Assembly: GCF_025263265.1 (NCBI RefSeq)
Contig: NZ_CP079869.1
Span: 3,596,001 to 3,660,000 of the forward strand
DNA from: Mycobacterium sp. SMC-4
GTDB taxonomy: Bacteria > Actinomycetota > Actinomycetes > Mycobacteriales > Mycobacteriaceae
Length of the DNA stretch: 64,000 bases
Reading direction: 5' to 3'
The notes beneath the pieces are model-generated. The model had not been told where the DNA came from and did not search any database. It saw only the letters and a program-made list of their open reading frames with translations. Below are positions 1 to 9,584 of this stretch, in pieces. Numbering within the stretch: the stretch's first letter is position 1; every line of letters starts with the position of its first letter. The translations under genes were made by a program, and so were the position numbers.

Positions 1-1672
1 TCGACGGCAGCGGGCGCGGTGTCGGGTCGACCCCGATCACCACCCAGTAGAACAGGTAACCGCTGAGCAGGAAGTGCACGTTCATCGCGACGTGAGCGGC
101 GTGGCTGCCCCCGGTCGCATCGAAGATGCCGCCGAAGTACAGGCCGTAGAAGCCGACGATGAACAGCGTCATCGCGACGAACGGGTTGGTCAGCACTTTC
201 GACACCCGGGAGTGCAGTGCGGCGAGAAGCCATTCCCGGGGGCCCGGCGGGTCATTGCGGCCCGCAGCGGGCAGCGCCCGCAACGCCAAGGTCACCGGCG
301 CCCCGAGCACCAGCAGGATGGGGGCCAGCATCGACAGCAGCATGTGGGCCACCATGTGCATGCTGAACATCGCCGGCATGTAGCGCCCGATGCCCGAGGA
401 CGTCGCGATCAGCAGCACCAGGCAACCCAGAACCCACGCCACGGTGCGACCGGCCGGCCAGCTGTCACCCCGGCGGCGCAGCCGGCGCACCGCAGCCAGA
501 TACACCAGGACCAGGACGATCGCAGCGCTGCCGAACAGCACGTCAAACCGCCAGTCCAGCAGCACGCGAGCCAGCGTCGGAGGACCGGCCAGGTCGTAGC
601 CGATCTCAACGGCCGGGATCGACAGGTCGAAGTACCTCGGCGCCGGTGGTGGCGTGCGGCCCAGCGCCACCGCAACACCGAAGGTCAGTGCGAAGATCGC
701 CGCCTCGACGACGGCGAGTCGGATCAGCGGCCCGCGCGCAGCCGGATCGCGTGCCACCGCGGCCACCCCGCGATGCCGCTGACGCCAGCCGAGATAGCCC
801 AGCGCGCCCAGGGCCGCCACCTTGCCCAACACCAACAGGCCGTACTGGCTGTCGAGCAGGTCGGCGGGTTCGATCCGGACCCATGCGTTGATCACCCCGC
901 TGAACGCCATCGCCACGAAGCACCACAGCGCCACCGCCGAGAACCTGCGGGCGGCTACGTCGCCGTGCTCGCCGCCGCGCCAGGCGTGCGCCAGCAATGC
1001 GAGCAGCCCGCCGGCCCACAACGCGCCCGCGACCATGTGGATCAGCAGGCTGTTGGTGGCGACGTCATGCGACCCGCCCGAAGCCGAATGTCCGGTCAGT
1101 ATCAGCGGCAGCAACGTGACCAGGGAGCCGGCGAACAGTACCGGCGTCCACGACCATCGCAGAACCGGCAACGCAACCAGGCAGACCACCGCGGCGAACA
1201 GCGCCGTCCAGCGCCAGGCACCGGCCACATCGATCAAACTGGCCACCGACCAGATGGTGGCCGGGCTCATCCGTGCCGACAACGGTTGACCGCTGACGTC
1301 GGAGACCGTCAACGCCACCATCAGCACCGCGCACACCGCCCAGACGCCCGAGGCGACCGTGGCTGTCCGCACCGCCCGGTACCCGCCGGCATCGAGCACG
1401 CCGTTGGCCTGCGGGGGTACCAGGAACGCGGCGAACAGGAACGACCCGATGGCCGTCACGGCCGCGATCTCACCGGCGGCCCGGACGAACGGCAACCCGT
1501 AGGTGGTCACCGGGCCGGGGTCGGGCAGGCCGGTGGCGGTCAGCGCGTCGGCCAGTGCGAGCGTCGACAAGGCCGCCGCGGTGACGCCGGCCAGCACCGC
1601 AACCCCGCAGAACAGCGTCCACACCGGCGCTCTACGCACATCGGTGGGGGCCGGCTGCCCAGGGGAGGTCAC
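1..1672 (-). CDS. CopD/CtaG fusion membrane protein (3' end outside window)
   Basis: The reverse strand stays open from a GTG at 1672 to the window edge (557 codons visible). The protein is strongly hydrophobic with many predicted membrane spans. The N-terminal half resembles the copper-resistance CopD domain: it has a membrane segment containing LILTGHSASGG followed by an IHMVAGALWAGG segment. The C-terminal half resembles the cytochrome c oxidase assembly CtaG/caa3 family, with a Met/His-rich stretch (RYMPAMFSMHMVAHMLLSM) typical of copper-handling helices and a later AMNVHFLLSGYLFYW segment. This arrangement matches the mycobacterial Rv0102-type fusion, thought to act in copper delivery to terminal oxidase; that role is by family only. 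The stop lies beyond position 1. It is followed upstream by plsB2 in the same direction with a 35-base gap, so it could be co-transcribed. The GTG start is preferred because no ATG lies nearby in frame. Confidence 0.85.
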   Translation of the reverse strand, partial: MTSPGQPAPTDVRRAPVWTLFCGVAVLAGVTAAALSTLALADALTATGLPDPGPVTTYGLPFVRAAGEIAAVTAIGSFLFAAFLVPPQANGVLDAGGYRAVRTATVASGVWAVCAVLMVALTVSDVSGQPLSARMSPATIWSVASLIDVAGAWRWTALFAAVVCLVALPVLRWSWTPVLFAGSLVTLLPLILTGHSASGGSHDVATNSLLIHMVAGALWAGGLLALLAHAWRGGEHGDVAARRFSAVALWCFVAMAFSGVINAWVRIEPADLLDSQYGLLVLGKVAALGALGYLGWRQRHRGVAAVARDPAARGPLIRLAVVEAAIFALTFGVAVALGRTPPPAPRYFDLSIPAVEIGYDLAGPPTLARVLLDWRFDVLFGSAAIVLVLVYLAAVRRLRRRGDSWPAGRTVAWVLGCLVLLIATSSGIGRYMPAMFSMHMVAHMLLSMLAPILLVLGAPVTLALRALPAAGRNDPPGPREWLLAALHSRVSKVLTNPFVAMTLFIVGFYGLYFGGIFDATGGSHAAHVAMNVHFLLSGYLFYWVVIGVDPTPRPLPS

Positions 1673-1707
1673 GGTCCCAGGGTATGACCTCGGTCGCGGT
1701 GCTCTTG

Positions 1708-4056
1708 TCAGACCGCCTGGTGGCGCTCCTCACGCCGGCGCCGTTCCCGCGCGAAGAACTGCTTGCGCGCGTATCGGTCGACGGTGTTCATGTCGGTCAG
1801 GATCCCGCGCAGCTCGCGGCGGAACGCGGTACGACGGGCGCTCAGGTCGGCCGCAGGCCGCAGCAGGTCCTGGTCGGCAGCGACCTGTCGGCCGGTGGTG
1901 AACAACAGCGCCGACACCGACTCGTTGCTCTGCACCCGGCTCTGTGCGACGTACTGCCGACCCAACCCCAGCGCCTTGGCGGTCAGGTCCTTCTCCGAGA
2001 CGTCGGCGGGTGCGTCGAGCAGCGCGTCGGCGACGATCCGGTAGGCCTCGAAGAACGGCCGCAGCAGGGGTCCGGCGATCGCCGGACGCTTGGCCCGCAT
2101 CAGTGCGTCCAGGCGCTCGCCACCGGCCTCGACGTCGCTCTCCCAGCCCTCATGCCAGGCCATCTCGGCAGCGACGTGCTCCCGGAAGGCAGCCGAGTCG
2201 GCGAAGTAGAACTCGAACTTCAGCAGGTCACGCAGCCGCATCACCTGATTCCAGAAGGCGTCGAGCCGGTCGGTCTCGTGCCGCGCGGCGTGCGCCAGCG
2301 CCAGCTCGACCAGTGAGGTCTCCAGGAACGCGTCGATCAGCGAATTGCGGTAGAACGCGGCCTCCAGCTCGTCCTGTGGGGCGATGTGCCACACCGGCTC
2401 CCGTCCGCTGTCGACCCGAGTCACCGGGTGCCCGCCCGACAGCGCGTCGAGGGCGGTGCGCACACCATCGGAGGTGCGTAACCGCAACGCGCTGTTGGTC
2501 ATCGGCGCCTGTTTGCGCTCCAGATAGTCCAACGAGTCCTGCAATGTGTGGTGTAGCTGATCGAGGGTCAACGCGACACCGCGGGTACTCAGTAACAGCG
2601 CCGACACCAGCGCGGTGGCATTGATCGGGGTGACCTGCAAAATCCGCCAGGCCACCTCGAATGCCATCTTCTGCAACGCCAGGCGCTTGGCGGCGTCGTC
2701 GGTGGCCATCGGGCCATGTGGTTCCCCGAGGTACTCGCGCATCGATACCGCTTCGGGGAAGCGGACGTAGATCTTGCCGTAGTTGCGCTCCCCCTGTGCC
2801 TTGATGAAGTTGTACAGCCACGGCAGACCCTCGGGCGTCTTCTCACCGCCGCGGGCGTACGCGGCGTACTCGGCGGTCTCGTGGAGTTGGTCGAAGCTGA
2901 TCGAGACCGGCTGGAGCAGGATGTCGTCACTGCGACCGTCGAGGTATGCGTCGGCGACATAGGCGAGCAAACCGAGCTTGGGCGGCAACATCTTCCCGGT
3001 GCGCGACCGGGTGCCCTCGATGGACCAGCTGAGGTTGAACCGCTTCTCGACGATGTAACCGACGAACTGGCGCAGCACGTACTTGTAGAGCGGATCGTCG
3101 AGTTTGCGGCGGATGAAGATGACCCCAGAGCGGCGCATCAGCGGGCCCATCGCCCCGAAGGACAGATTGATGCCTGCGAACGTGTGCACCGGGGGCAACC
3201 GATTCTCCTGCATCGCGACCGGCACGATCACCCCGTCCAGGTACGACCGGTGGGAGAACAGCAGCACCGCCGGGTGATTCTCCAGCCCCTGCCGCATCCT
3301 CTCGACTTCGAAGCGGTCGTAGTCGATCTTGGGATCGAAGCCCCGGCTGAAGACCGCGCGGCCCAGAGCCGGGATGAGGTCCACGGAGAAGCGACTCCAC
3401 CCGGTGCTGAGCTCGTCGAGCATCTCGCCGGCCTTCTCGACGGTGGCGCCGGGAATCTTGTCGAGCCCCTGCCGGAACCGGGCCGAGGACAGCATCTCGG
3501 GCTTGATCAGCCGCGGTGACTTGTACTCGGGGCCGAGCAAGCGCAGCTCGACCCGCTCGATCGCCAGAATTGCTCTGCGGAGCACGAAACGCGCGAATTC
3601 CCGGTGGTTTTCGGCGACGGTGGTGTCACTCCACTGCTGCCGCAGTTCGGAGACCTTGGCCGGCTCGCCGGCGACCACCCGGGCCCGCGACGGGTCACGT
3701 CTGAGGATCCCGGCCTGCAGCATCTGCGGCGGGCAGTAGGTGTCGCGGCCGGACAGCAACGCCACCACCTTCGAACGGGTCGGCAGCCCGCCAGGCACCC
3801 AGAACACCCGGACCGGGACCACCGAGCGGTCCTGCTCGGCCTGGAGGTGTTCGACGAGCTGGGCCACTATCCCGGCCGGCGGATCGTCGTGGTCGGGCAG
3901 TCGCAACACTTCGATCGTGGCGTCGGGATGCTCGCGCCGCTGCTGGGCCAGCCAGTCGGCGAGCAGACGTTCCTCGGCCGGCGAGGACACCGAGGCGAGC
4001 ACCAGGGTGTCGTCGGTGGCGGTGAACGCCGTGATGTCGTCGGCGCGTAGCTTCAT
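1708..4056 (-). CDS. plsB2: Glycerol-3-phosphate 1-O-acyltransferase PlsB2
   Basis: A 782-residue membrane-associated acyltransferase that adds the first acyl chain to glycerol-3-phosphate in phospholipid and triacylglycerol synthesis. The catalytic HX4D motif is present as HRSYLD (His269, Asp274). Further conserved acyltransferase blocks are GVIFIRRK and [12 protein letters not shown], followed by the PlsB-specific C-terminal domain. Length agrees with mycobacterial PlsB2 (about 789 residues). The ATG at 4056 overlaps the plsC stop as ATGA, which fixes the start; the frame is open further upstream, but that part lies inside plsC and is not used. Third gene of a coupled operon with plsC and a WS/DGAT protein, the same order as M. 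tuberculosis Rv2484c-Rv2483c-Rv2482c. Confidence 0.95.
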   Translation of the reverse strand: MKLRADDITAFTATDDTLVLASVSSPAEERLLADWLAQQRREHPDATIEVLRLPDHDDPPAGIVAQLVEHLQAEQDRSVVPVRVFWVPGGLPTRSKVVALLSGRDTYCPPQMLQAGILRRDPSRARVVAGEPAKVSELRQQWSDTTVAENHREFARFVLRRAILAIERVELRLLGPEYKSPRLIKPEMLSSARFRQGLDKIPGATVEKAGEMLDELSTGWSRFSVDLIPALGRAVFSRGFDPKIDYDRFEVERMRQGLENHPAVLLFSHRSYLDGVIVPVAMQENRLPPVHTFAGINLSFGAMGPLMRRSGVIFIRRKLDDPLYKYVLRQFVGYIVEKRFNLSWSIEGTRSRTGKMLPPKLGLLAYVADAYLDGRSDDILLQPVSISFDQLHETAEYAAYARGGEKTPEGLPWLYNFIKAQGERNYGKIYVRFPEAVSMREYLGEPHGPMATDDAAKRLALQKMAFEVAWRILQVTPINATALVSALLLSTRGVALTLDQLHHTLQDSLDYLERKQAPMTNSALRLRTSDGVRTALDALSGGHPVTRVDSGREPVWHIAPQDELEAAFYRNSLIDAFLETSLVELALAHAARHETDRLDAFWNQVMRLRDLLKFEFYFADSAAFREHVAAEMAWHEGWESDVEAGGERLDALMRAKRPAIAGPLLRPFFEAYRIVADALLDAPADVSEKDLTAKALGLGRQYVAQSRVQSNESVSALLFTTGRQVAADQDLLRPAADLSARRTAFRRELRGILTDMNTVDRYARKQFFARERRRREERHQAV

Positions 4057-5705
4057 GACCGTCCCTGTCCGCCGGACTTCTGGGCAGCCTTCTTGGCGGC
4101 AGGCTTCTGGGCGGCGGCTTTCTTGGCCGGAACCTTCGCGCCGGCCGCCTTCTTGGGCGCGGCCTTCTTGGCAGCCTTCTTGGCCGGCGCCCGCCTGCCC
4201 GACGGCGTGGCCGGCGTCTCGGCGCGGTGATACAAGTCGGGCAGTTTCAGCTCGTCGTGCGGCCAATTCTTCAGCGTGTCCAGGTAGAGCCGGCGAATCT
4301 CGTCGATCCGTTCCGCCAGATTCTCCGGAGTCCAATCGTCGACCGGGATCGGCGGGTAGACGACGACATCGACGGTACCGGGATTGAACGTGCTCGAATC
4401 GCGGGCGGCGATCACCTCGGCATTGCGGATGACGATCGGAACGATCGGGATCCCCGCCGACATCGCGATACGAAAGGGCCCCTTCTTGAAGGACCCCACC
4501 TCAGTGGTGTCCAGCCGGGTGCCCTCGGGCGCAATGAGAATGGAAACACCCTTGCGCGCAAGGTCTTCGACCTTCTTCAGACCTTCCACTGCTTTGACCG
4601 GATCGTCACGGTCGATGAACGCGGCGTCGAGGATCTTGCCGATGGTGCCCACGACCGGGTCGTTTTCGAGTTCCTTCTTGCCCACCGTGGTGAAGTTGTC
4701 GTTGACCAGTCGCCCGGCGATCAACGGGTCGGCCTGGTTGCGGTGGTTGAAGATGAACACCGCTGGCCGCTGCGCGGTCAGATTCTCCTTGCCGAGGACC
4801 CGCAAATTGATCCCGATCGTGGTGAGCAGGGTCCGGCCGAAGACCGAGGTGAAGAAGTTCACCCCGGTGCGCTTGCTGCGCGTGAGTAGCCCCACCCCGA
4901 ACGCGCTCGCCGCGATCGGCACCATCGTCGCGATGCCGGCCGCGGTCCGTAGCTGAGATGCCGGATTGGCGCCGCTTCGGCTGCTGAACCGCAACACCGG
5001 CCAGCCGCGCTTGGCAGCGACGGCGGCCATCTTGCCTTCCGGGTTGGTGGGCCGGGGGTTACCGACGAGATACATCAACGCGACGTCCTCGTCGCCGTCG
5101 GCATAGAAGTAGCTCCCGGACAGGTCGATGTTGTTGGCCGCGGCGAATTCCTGTACGGCGCGCGCCTTTCCGGGCCCCCAGATGACTGGACGCTGCACTT
5201 CACCGGTGATCAGACCGTTCTCGTCGGTCTCGAACTTGTTGCTCAGAACGTTGGTGATGCCGAGAAACCGCGCGACCGGCTCGACCTGCACCGTCAACGC
5301 CGACGAACTCAATACGACGGTGTGGCCGCGAGCCATGTGCGCGCGAACCAGCTCGCGCATCTCCGGATAGATCCGGCTGACGATCTTCTGCACGAACAAG
5401 CGCTCAGCGAGCTCGTCGATGTCGGCTACCGAGTTGCCACGCAACATGCGCGCACCCTTGCCGATCAGGTCCTCGAACTCCGACCGGCCCAACTGGTGGT
5501 TAAGTCCCGCCTGCACCATCCCGATGAACTCGCCGACCGACATCTGCCGACGGCGCAACCGATCCTGCGTCATCACCACGCCGGTGAATCCTGCGACCAG
5601 CGTGCCGTCGAGGTCGAAGAAGGCGCCGATCTCGGGACCTTCCGGGCTGGCCATGATCTCGGCAACCGAGCCCGGTAAACGCATTTCGCCGTCTGCCGAC
5701 GTCAT
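4053..5705 (-). CDS. plsC: Bifunctional HAD-IB hydrolase / 1-acylglycerol-3-phosphate acyltransferase PlsC
   Basis: A 550-residue protein with two enzyme domains. Residues about 25-250 form a HAD-IB phosphatase-like domain with the DXDGT motif (FDLDGT, Asp31 and Asp33) and a later [10 protein letters not shown] motif. Residues about 290-490 form the PlsC acyltransferase domain, with the catalytic HX4D motif HRNQAD (His321-Asp326) and APEGTR. The C-terminal 50 residues are a low-complexity Lys/Ala tail (repeats of AKKAA), resembling mycobacterial histone-like tails and possibly membrane- or nucleic-acid-binding. The expected reaction is the second acylation, making phosphatidic acid; the HAD part might hydrolyse a phosphate intermediate, but its substrate is unknown. 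The start at 5705 overlaps the upstream WS/DGAT stop (ATGA), and its own stop overlaps plsB2. Confidence 0.94.
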   Translation of the reverse strand: MTSADGEMRLPGSVAEIMASPEGPEIGAFFDLDGTLVAGFTGVVMTQDRLRRRQMSVGEFIGMVQAGLNHQLGRSEFEDLIGKGARMLRGNSVADIDELAERLFVQKIVSRIYPEMRELVRAHMARGHTVVLSSSALTVQVEPVARFLGITNVLSNKFETDENGLITGEVQRPVIWGPGKARAVQEFAAANNIDLSGSYFYADGDEDVALMYLVGNPRPTNPEGKMAAVAAKRGWPVLRFSSRSGANPASQLRTAAGIATMVPIAASAFGVGLLTRSKRTGVNFFTSVFGRTLLTTIGINLRVLGKENLTAQRPAVFIFNHRNQADPLIAGRLVNDNFTTVGKKELENDPVVGTIGKILDAAFIDRDDPVKAVEGLKKVEDLARKGVSILIAPEGTRLDTTEVGSFKKGPFRIAMSAGIPIVPIVIRNAEVIAARDSSTFNPGTVDVVVYPPIPVDDWTPENLAERIDEIRRLYLDTLKNWPHDELKLPDLYHRAETPATPSGRRAPAKKAAKKAAPKKAAGAKVPAKKAAAQKPAAKKAAQKSGGQGRS

Positions 5706-7174
5706 TGCGGACTTCCGTTCAGTGGGAGGGACGGGGACTGTACGGTGAACGTCGCCGGAACCGCCCGGCCGTCACCGCCGAGAGCGAGGACTTCGTCGAA
5801 CCCATCGAGAAGGCACCGGGCGAACAGATCGGGATCGGTGACCGAAGCCCTGTCGTAGCGGGCGGTGATCGTGCAGTAGCCCGACCTCGACACCAGTACC
5901 ACCATCATCGCCACACCGGGCAGCGGACCGAGTCCGTACTGGCGCAACACCTTTGCGCCGGCGATGAAGGTGTCTCCGGCGTAGACGGGCACATTGCTGG
6001 CCTGGACGTCGGAGCTGACGATGGCACCGGCCATGCTCTCCAGCACGGTGTCGGGCAGCAAGCTGACCAACGGGGCGATCGCCCCCATGAGATCGAGGGC
6101 TCTCTCGTCCCGCTTGCGGGTCATCTGCGCGCGGATGTCCTTGATGCGCTCCGCGGGGTCGGTCACACCGATCGGCGCGGCGAGGTTCACCCCGACGAAG
6201 CGATTCCCACCGGCCGGGTCGGCGTCTGAGCGCAGGTTCACCGGCACCGCCATGGGCAACGTGTCGATCGGAACCCCTTTGGCTTCGTGATAGAGCCGCA
6301 ACGCACCACACAGCCCGGCCAGGTAGGCGTCGTTGATCGACCCGCCGGCCGCTTTTGCGGCGCGGTGTAGATCGGGAAACACGATGTCGATGGCCTCACT
6401 GCGGGAGGCCAGGCTGCGGCGGCGCAGGATCGGCGACGGGTCGGCGACCGGACCGATGACGCGGGCACCCGAGACGGCGTAGTCGATGGCGCTGCCCACA
6501 CGCGACACCGGAGCGCGCACAACGTGGCCGACGGCCTGCACAGCACCGAACACGACGTCGCGGACCCCGCCGACGACGGTGCTGGGCAATCGGTTCAGTC
6601 CCTGGCGCATCAACTCGTTGGGCGACAGGTCCGACGGAATCGGTAGCGGCGGTCTGGCCTGCGCACCGGGCTCCCGCTCGAAGTCGTAGAGGGTGGCGAA
6701 CATCTCCACGCCGCCCACACCGTCGGTGACAGCATGGCTGAGGTGCACCATCAGCGCTGCGCAGCCGTCCTGCAAACCCTCGATGAGGGTCGCAGTCCAC
6801 AGCGGTCGGGAGATGTCCAACGGTGACTGCGCGGCGACCTCGGCCAAATCCATCACCTGACGCCAGGTTCCCGGTTGCGGTGCGCGGACCCGGCGCACAT
6901 GGAAGTCCAGGTTGAAGTCCGGGTCGACGACCCAGCGCGGCGCGGCGGTCGGCAGTGTCGGGGTGACGACCTTCTGCCGCAACCGCAAGACCTTGCGCGA
7001 GGCATTGTCGAAGCGGGTCCGGAACAGGTCCCAGTCCGGCGTGGTGTCGAGCAGCTCGATGGTGAGGATGCCAGAGCGGGTGCGGGGGTTGGCCTCCCCG
7101 CGGTGCAGGATCTGATCGAGCGGGCTGAGTTCCTCAGGAAGCCCAGCCGCATCCAGATCCGGCGCGTTGCTCAT
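5702..7174 (-). CDS. WS/DGAT-family acyltransferase (Rv2484c-like)
   Basis: About 490 residues of the wax ester synthase/diacylglycerol acyltransferase family, which transfers acyl groups from acyl-CoA to diacylglycerol or alcohols in triacylglycerol and wax ester synthesis. The N-terminal half carries SPLDQILHRGE, RPLWTATLIEG and the active-site region LSHAVTDG. The canonical HHxxxDG reads SHAVTDG here, so the catalytic second His and the DG are kept but the first His is Ser. The C-terminal half has the conserved SINDAYLAG segment (ND motif). The start is ambiguous among ATG 7174, GTG 7180 and TTG 7183; none has a good Shine-Dalgarno site. It is first in the operon with plsC and plsB2, with its stop overlapping the plsC ATG, consistent with a role in glycerolipid synthesis. 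Confidence 0.9.
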   Translation of the reverse strand: MSNAPDLDAAGLPEELSPLDQILHRGEANPRTRSGILTIELLDTTPDWDLFRTRFDNASRKVLRLRQKVVTPTLPTAAPRWVVDPDFNLDFHVRRVRAPQPGTWRQVMDLAEVAAQSPLDISRPLWTATLIEGLQDGCAALMVHLSHAVTDGVGGVEMFATLYDFEREPGAQARPPLPIPSDLSPNELMRQGLNRLPSTVVGGVRDVVFGAVQAVGHVVRAPVSRVGSAIDYAVSGARVIGPVADPSPILRRRSLASRSEAIDIVFPDLHRAAKAAGGSINDAYLAGLCGALRLYHEAKGVPIDTLPMAVPVNLRSDADPAGGNRFVGVNLAAPIGVTDPAERIKDIRAQMTRKRDERALDLMGAIAPLVSLLPDTVLESMAGAIVSSDVQASNVPVYAGDTFIAGAKVLRQYGLGPLPGVAMMVVLVSRSGYCTITARYDRASVTDPDLFARCLLDGFDEVLALGGDGRAVPATFTVQSPSLPLNGSPQ

Positions 7175-7273
7175 GGTCACCAAACTAGTCGGCGGCCGGG
7201 TCCGGCGAGGCGGCTTTAGTCGCCGTTGCCAGGCCCGTCGCCGGTGCGGGCCCGCGATACACTGCTCGGCGCT

Positions 7274-7346
7274 GCCTCCGTAGCTCAGCGGATAGAGCAG
7301 CCGCCTTCTAAGCGGTTGGTCGCAGGTTCGATCCCTGCCGGGGGCG
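7274..7346 (+). tRNA. tRNA-Arg (anticodon TCT)
   Basis: A complete cloverleaf of 73 nt. The acceptor GCCTCCG pairs with CGGGGGC with one wobble, the D arm begins TAGCTCAGC, the anticodon stem GCCGC/GCGGT encloses loop CTTCTAA with anticodon TCT, and the T loop is GGTTCGATCCC. CCA is not encoded. No mobile element is attached to this tRNA. Confidence 0.96.
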
Positions 7347-7417
7347 CTCAGAGCTCAGCTCCGCCGGCGCCCGGGAAGTTTCGCGGGCAGCGAACGCGCG
7401 GTGTGCGCGGGGAGGTC

Positions 7418-7438
7418 ATGGCAACGTCGGCCGCGTGA
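7418..7438 (+). other. Six-codon upstream open frame coupled to the DLH gene
   Basis: ATG at 7418 is preceded by GGAGG with a short spacer and encodes MATSAA. Its TGA at 7436-7438 overlaps the GTG start (7435) of the dienelactone hydrolase gene as GTGA. The arrangement looks like a leader frame that loads ribosomes for the downstream GTG. It could instead be chance; the GGAGG is about 17 bases from the GTG, too far to serve it directly, which favours coupling. Confidence 0.45.
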
Positions 7439-8193
7439 CCGTGCAACAGACCTCGCTGCGCCACACCATCGACGAGAAGTACTTCGACGCGGTTTCGGTT
7501 CGCGACGAGCGCAGCGCAGCCGCCGCACCCACCGTGCTCGTCCTGCATGGCATCGAGGGTCGCAGCGACGCTCAGCTCGACATCGCGACCCGCCTGGCCG
7601 AGCGCGGTTATCAGGCCATCGCCGTCGACCTTTTCGGTGAGGACGTCAGTGCCAGGGGCATCGAGGCCACCACCGCCGCGATGACGGATTTCCTCTCCGA
7701 CCGCGACGCCCTGGCCCGCCGCTTGGACACCGTATTCGAGACGCTGATCTGCGCTGCCGGCGTGGACGCGGGCCGGGTCGCGGCGATCGGCTTCTGCTTC
7801 GGCGGGTTGTGCGTGCTCGACCTGGCCCGCGCCGGACATCCGCTCATCGCGGTCGCCAGTTTCCACGGGCTGCTGACCCCGCCCCCCGTGAGGCCACCGC
7901 GTCCGGTGACAGCCAAGGTCATCGTGTTTCACGGGTGGGACGACCCTTTCGCCACCCCGGAGGACGTCGTTGCGCTGGGCCGGGAGTTCTCCGGCCGCGA
8001 CATCGACTGGCAGTTGCACGCCTACGGCAACACCATGCACGCGTTCATGGCCCCGTTCGCCGATGACCCTGCCCGAGGGGTGCTCTACAGCGAATCGGCG
8101 TCCCGCCGCGCCTGGGCCACGCTGGAACTCTTCCTGGCCGAGTGCTTCGCGAACGACAGCGCAGCGCACCGGGACCCGCAAGTCGCTGAGTGA
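7435..8193 (+). CDS. Dienelactone hydrolase family protein
   Basis: A 252-residue cytosolic alpha/beta hydrolase of the dienelactone hydrolase family. The nucleophile elbow reads GFCFGG with Cys121 as expected nucleophile. The acid and base are likely in FHGWDDPFA and NTMHAFMAP near the C-terminus. Substrate cannot be told from sequence; the family hydrolyses lactones and other small esters. Start GTG 7435 overlaps the stop of a six-codon frame. The gene begins 88 bp after tRNA-Arg and is followed 40 bp later by a secreted PE-PPE protein in the same direction. Confidence 0.88.
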   Translation: MTVQQTSLRHTIDEKYFDAVSVRDERSAAAAPTVLVLHGIEGRSDAQLDIATRLAERGYQAIAVDLFGEDVSARGIEATTAAMTDFLSDRDALARRLDTVFETLICAAGVDAGRVAAIGFCFGGLCVLDLARAGHPLIAVASFHGLLTPPPVRPPRPVTAKVIVFHGWDDPFATPEDVVALGREFSGRDIDWQLHAYGNTMHAFMAPFADDPARGVLYSESASRRAWATLELFLAECFANDSAAHRDPQVAE

Positions 8194-8233
8194 GCTCCCG
8201 ACGCGATACCGTGTCGCGGGGAGGTGGCTCGGT

Positions 8234-9574
8234 GTGAGCAAAGTTCGTAACGGAGTGATCGGCAATGCTGTCGCGGTCATCGCGGCGGGGCTGGCGGTGA
8301 CGGTGGGCGGCGCGGCCGCGACGCATCCGGCCTCGATAGCGTCGCCGTTGGTCGACCTGAGCGCACTGATCGTGGTCGGCAGTTCGACCCACCCCGATCC
8401 GACGGGCAACGAGAACTTCTTCGGCGGCAAGTTCAACCAAGCCCCGTACAACCCGGGCGGCCAGCCTGGCCCGAACCTCATCGGCGTCGACTTCGGCGGC
8501 GGTGCCGCTGCCATCAATGCCGCGCTCCAGGCGAATTCCGGGGAAGACAACGCTGTGCTGTCCTCCGGGTGGGGGGCGGCCAATGCCAGCTTGCTGCTGA
8601 GTCGGCTCCACCGGGCCGGCGATCCGGTCCTGCCGACCACGTTGTTCATCCTGGACAACAACGTGTCGCGCCCCAACGGTGGCTTCGGCACCCGCTACCC
8701 GTTGTTCGCGCTGATCGGGGTGAACCCGTTCCCGTCACCCACCGATACCGCCGCCGCGGCCGTGATCGACATCGCCTATCAGTACAACTACAACTCCAAC
8801 GCCCCGGCCGACCTGCTCAACATCGTCGCGCACGTCAACTCGCTGGTGGCCTATCTCTACGGCTACCGAGAACAATCCGAGATCGAGCTACCCGTCGACG
8901 TGGACGGGCGGCCGGCGGTGTCCTGCGGTGCTGCCAACACCTGCGCGGTGCTCACCGGTGGTGACGCCATCGCCTGCGACGACGCCCGGTGCACGCCCCC
9001 CGCCGACGACCGGGTGGTCGCCTATGTGACCACCCGTGGGAACACCACCTACGTCACTTACACGACCGAGGAGTTGCCGCTGACCCGGCTGATCCGGCAG
9101 GTGCTGGGCAACACCATCGCCGACGCCTCGGCCCCCCTGCTGAAGTTGATCGTCGATTCCGGGTACTACGACGGCAACCCGATTCCGTCCGACCCGAGCC
9201 GCTACCGGCCCGCGCGGCTGGGGCCCTCGCCGGGCGAACTGGCCGACACCATGGCCAAGGTTCCGGGCGCTATCCGCGCGGGGCTGGACACTCTGTCCGA
9301 CAGGCGAAATCAGGAGCCTGCGGCAGATGTGCGCGCCGACGCCGCAGCGGCCACCGAGCCGGTCATCGACGACGAGTTGCACACACCGCAGGAGCATCTC
9401 GACCTGCGCGAGAACGGCTTCGAGGAGGCCGAGGAGACGGTCGAGGACAAGTTCGGGTCCGCCACCGACGCGGCACCGAGTGACCCCGAGACTGTCACGT
9501 CCTCGGCGCGCGAGTCGAGCCCCGACACCAAACGAGAGCGCCGATCGCCGGGGGCGCGCGCGATCCGTCCGTAG
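8234..9574 (+). CDS. Secreted PE-PPE-domain (serine-hydrolase-like) protein
   Basis: A 446-residue protein with an N-terminal hydrophobic segment (VIGNAVAVIAAGLAVTVGG, about residues 7-25) that looks like a signal peptide, so it is probably exported. Residues about 45-290 resemble the PE-PPE C-terminal alpha/beta-hydrolase domain of mycobacterial esterases, including TRYPLFALIGVNPFPSP and NIVAHVNSLVAYLYGY. The expected GxSxG nucleophile elbow appears to be replaced by SSGWGAAN, so catalysis is doubtful. After about residue 360 the sequence is a Glu/Asp/Ala-rich low-complexity tail. There is no PE or PPE N-terminal domain. The start is GTG 8234; the frame extends upstream into the neighbouring gene, but the signal peptide supports this choice. 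Confidence 0.8.
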   Translation: MSKVRNGVIGNAVAVIAAGLAVTVGGAAATHPASIASPLVDLSALIVVGSSTHPDPTGNENFFGGKFNQAPYNPGGQPGPNLIGVDFGGGAAAINAALQANSGEDNAVLSSGWGAANASLLLSRLHRAGDPVLPTTLFILDNNVSRPNGGFGTRYPLFALIGVNPFPSPTDTAAAAVIDIAYQYNYNSNAPADLLNIVAHVNSLVAYLYGYREQSEIELPVDVDGRPAVSCGAANTCAVLTGGDAIACDDARCTPPADDRVVAYVTTRGNTTYVTYTTEELPLTRLIRQVLGNTIADASAPLLKLIVDSGYYDGNPIPSDPSRYRPARLGPSPGELADTMAKVPGAIRAGLDTLSDRRNQEPAADVRADAAAATEPVIDDELHTPQEHLDLRENGFEEAEETVEDKFGSATDAAPSDPETVTSSARESSPDTKRERRSPGARAIRP

Positions 9575-9584
9575 GCTCACAGCG

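Noticed and set aside
74..1687. A plus-strand open frame of 537 codons at the left edge
   Set aside because: The product is Arg/Gln/His-rich low complexity, and the minus strand encodes a clear CopD-CtaG membrane protein over the same bases.
1708..4335. Longer plsB2 starting at 4335
   Set aside because: The extra 93 residues would lie inside plsC in another phase and are Arg/Gly-rich; the ATGA overlap at 4056 gives the expected protein length.
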